From positions 1 through 7,116 of the forward strand of contig JAHEFC010000200.1 of NCBI GenBank assembly GCA_024640385.1: a DNA stretch of 7,116 nucleotides, written 5' to 3'. Positions 6,271 through 7,116 of the stretch are shown in pieces. A model generated the notes under the pieces. The model searched no databases. It was not told where the DNA came from and worked only from the letters and a program-made list of their open reading frames with translations. Numbering within the stretch: the stretch's first letter is position 1; each line of letters starts with the position of its first letter. The stretch is from Sphingobacteriales bacterium. Its GTDB lineage: Bacteria; Bacteroidota; Bacteroidia; Chitinophagales; Chitinophagaceae. The position numbers and the translations under genes were made by a program.

Positions 6271-6645
6271 TTAGAAAGGAAGGTCGTCAGACGCATCAGC
6301 CTGGAAGTCTGCTGCCTGCATCGGTTGATTGGCAGGAGCTGCATCCTGTTGCATGCTTACCTGTTCTATTCTCCAGGCGTCAAGGTTGGTGATATAGTTC
6401 ACGTTGCCGTTCTTCTCCCACCTGGTGCCCTTGATGTTGAAGTGCACTTTAATGTTGTCACCAATATTGAACCTGTCTACCAGGTTGGTTCTGTCCTGAA
6501 CCGATTGAAACTTAATATAGTTGGTGATCACTCTTCCGTTGATATCTTCAGAGGTCTCTATTACAAATTCCCGGGTGCGAAAAGTTTCTGTACGCTGTAC
6601 GGTATCGAACTTAGCAACTAGCTTTCCCGTTACATCAAATCCCAT
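6271..6645 (-). CDS. DUF3127 family protein, OB-fold-like with SSB-like acidic C-terminus
   Basis: A small cytoplasmic protein of 124 residues. Residues 1-95 match the DUF3127 layout that I recognise from Bacteroidota: MGFDVTGKLVAKF opens a first strand, TFRTREFVIETSE a second, ITNYIKFQSVQDRTNL a third, FNIGDNIKVHFNIKGTRWE the fourth and fifth, and VNYITNLDAWRIEQ the last. This strand pattern resembles an OB fold. A Gln/Ala-rich, probably disordered linker (about 98-117) then leads to the final residues DASDDLPF. Single-stranded DNA-binding proteins have the same overall plan: an OB fold, a flexible linker and a terminal DD(D)(I/L)PF tail that docks repair and replication proteins. Nucleic-acid binding is therefore plausible, but it is inference. 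The ATG at 6645 is the only start that keeps the whole domain. The gene is first in the - strand series and faces a divergent gene. Confidence 0.87.
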   Translation of the reverse strand: MGFDVTGKLVAKFDTVQRTETFRTREFVIETSEDINGRVITNYIKFQSVQDRTNLVDRFNIGDNIKVHFNIKGTRWEKNGNVNYITNLDAWRIEQVSMQQDAAPANQPMQAADFQADASDDLPF

Positions 6646-6751
6646 AGCAAAATTTTGACAAATGTACCGCTATAATTTAGGATGTAGGAGTCAGAAAAAA
6701 AGATATTTTTTCGTTTTAAAATAGATACCTTCAACCCATACCCTGGCAGCT
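6646..6751. other. Divergent intergenic region with A/T tracts
   Basis: These 106 bp separate the start codons of the DUF3127 gene (- strand) and the nucleotidase-domain lipoprotein gene (+ strand), so promoters for both should lie here. A run of seven A (6695-6701), GATA, and six T (6706-6711) makes a near-palindrome that may bend the DNA. I found no clear TAnnTTTG element for the + strand gene; TATTTTTT (6704-6711) is the nearest match. No operator repeat is evident. Confidence 0.5.
6659..6666 (-). promoter_or_regulatory. Possible Bacteroidota -7 element for the DUF3127 gene
   Basis: Read on the - strand, TACATTTG fits the Bacteroidota sigma-ABfr -7 consensus TAnnTTTG exactly and lies 13 bp before the ATG. 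Transcription would start only about 8 nt before the start codon. At the expected spacing of 19 nt upstream the - strand reads TCCT and not TTTG, so the -33 half is missing. The match is short and could be chance. Confidence 0.35.
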
Positions 6752-7116
6752 ATGCGATATAGGTTTTTATTCCCGGCTTTTCTTGTATTTTTTTTCGGCT
6801 GCCATACAGTTTATCATCCTGGTTCAGTTCAGTATTCTGGTTATGCTGTAAGCGGTGGCAGCACAGCGGACACTGGTTTTGCTGCCTATCTGAAGCCTTT
6901 TCGAGACAGTATGGATCTGACCATGAATGAGGTGATTGGCGAGGCATCAAAAAGGATGGATATCAAGCGGCCTGTAAGCACCTTGGGAAATTTCATGAGC
7001 GATGCCTTTTTAACGATGGCAAAAGAAAAGTTCGATCCGGGCGCAGACATCAGCGTCATGAAGTTCGGAGGCATCAGGCGACCATATCTTGAAGCTGGTC
7101 CCATTACCCGTTCGAT
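6752..7116 (+). CDS. Lipoprotein with 5'-nucleotidase C-terminal domain, 3' truncated by window edge
   Basis: The frame opens at ATG 6752 and runs to the edge without a stop: 121 codons plus two bases. Residues 1-17 form a short lipoprotein-type signal, MRYRFLFPAFLVFFFGC, with Cys17 as the likely lipidated residue; the -3 Phe is unusual for a strict lipobox. From about residue 47 the sequence matches the start of the 5'-nucleotidase C-terminal (substrate-binding) domain: VIGEASKRMDIKRP, then STLGNFMSDAF (76-86) and VMKFGGIRRPYLEAGPITRS (102-121), equivalent to the GGGIR...G.I block of UshA-type enzymes. The catalytic metallophosphatase domain that normally comes first is absent, so this is the split form known in Bacteroidota, with the metallophosphatase usually encoded by the following gene (outside this window). 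The location would be periplasmic or outer-membrane attached. The family call is good; activity depends on the partner. Confidence 0.82.
   Translation, partial: MRYRFLFPAFLVFFFGCHTVYHPGSVQYSGYAVSGGSTADTGFAAYLKPFRDSMDLTMNEVIGEASKRMDIKRPVSTLGNFMSDAFLTMAKEKFDPGADISVMKFGGIRRPYLEAGPITRS

Noticed and set aside
6243..6272. Small hairpins (CAGG...CCTG and AAAACA-AAA-TGTTTT) between the DUF3127 and dehydrogenase genes
   Set aside because: The stems are 4-6 bp and mostly A/T, with no T-run in the - strand direction; too weak to call a terminator.
6655..6676. TTGACA followed by TATAAT on the + strand, perfect sigma-70 hexamers
   Set aside because: The hexamers are only 10 bp apart (17 is needed), and Bacteroidota use a different consensus. 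Coincidence in A/T-rich DNA.

Overview
The window looks like a piece of a Bacteroidota chromosome, most likely from a Chitinophagaceae-type relative. Four things point there: a DUF3127 protein, a family largely confined to this phylum; a stand-alone lipoprotein carrying only the 5'-nucleotidase C-terminal domain; the near absence of Shine-Dalgarno sequences; and a TAnnTTTG-type -7 element. The assignment rests on remembered family traits and not on a database search. Base composition and codon use look even throughout, and I see no phage, IS, CRISPR, tRNA or rRNA feature.

Left part, + strand (1-2168): the 3' part of a sugar-phosphate nucleotidyltransferase with a beta-helix tail is cut by the window edge. 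A 98-bp gap follows, holding a heptamer repeat and an imperfect inverted repeat. Next come a FabK/nitronate-monooxygenase-type flavoprotein and, 13 bp later, a small exported carboxypeptidase-regulatory-like protein. The + strand unit ends at a strong 14-bp stem terminator (2193-2224).

Middle and right, - strand (6645 to 2326): four genes point the same way with gaps of 30, 47 or so, and 9 bp. They are DUF3127 (OB-fold-like, with an SSB-like DDLPF C-terminus), a COG2509-type FAD-dependent dehydrogenase, an ABC ATPase and an ABC-2/NatB-type permease. The last two clearly form one exporter. Co-transcription with the first two is possible but unproven. The - strand unit converges on the + strand unit. 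Its last codons and stop lie inside a perfect 38-bp inverted repeat with a 2-nt spacer (2260-2337), the most striking non-coding structure here.

Right edge, + strand (6752 onward): a lipoprotein with a 5'-nucleotidase C-terminal domain runs off the window. It diverges from the DUF3127 gene across a 106-bp A/T-rich intergenic region. Its metallophosphatase partner is expected just outside.

All seven complete or partial genes are ordinary Bacteroidota families. I found no convincing new multi-gene system. The observations most worth following are the perfect inverted repeat over the permease stop codon, the SSB-like tail on the DUF3127 protein, and the heptamer/inverted repeat before the flavoprotein.
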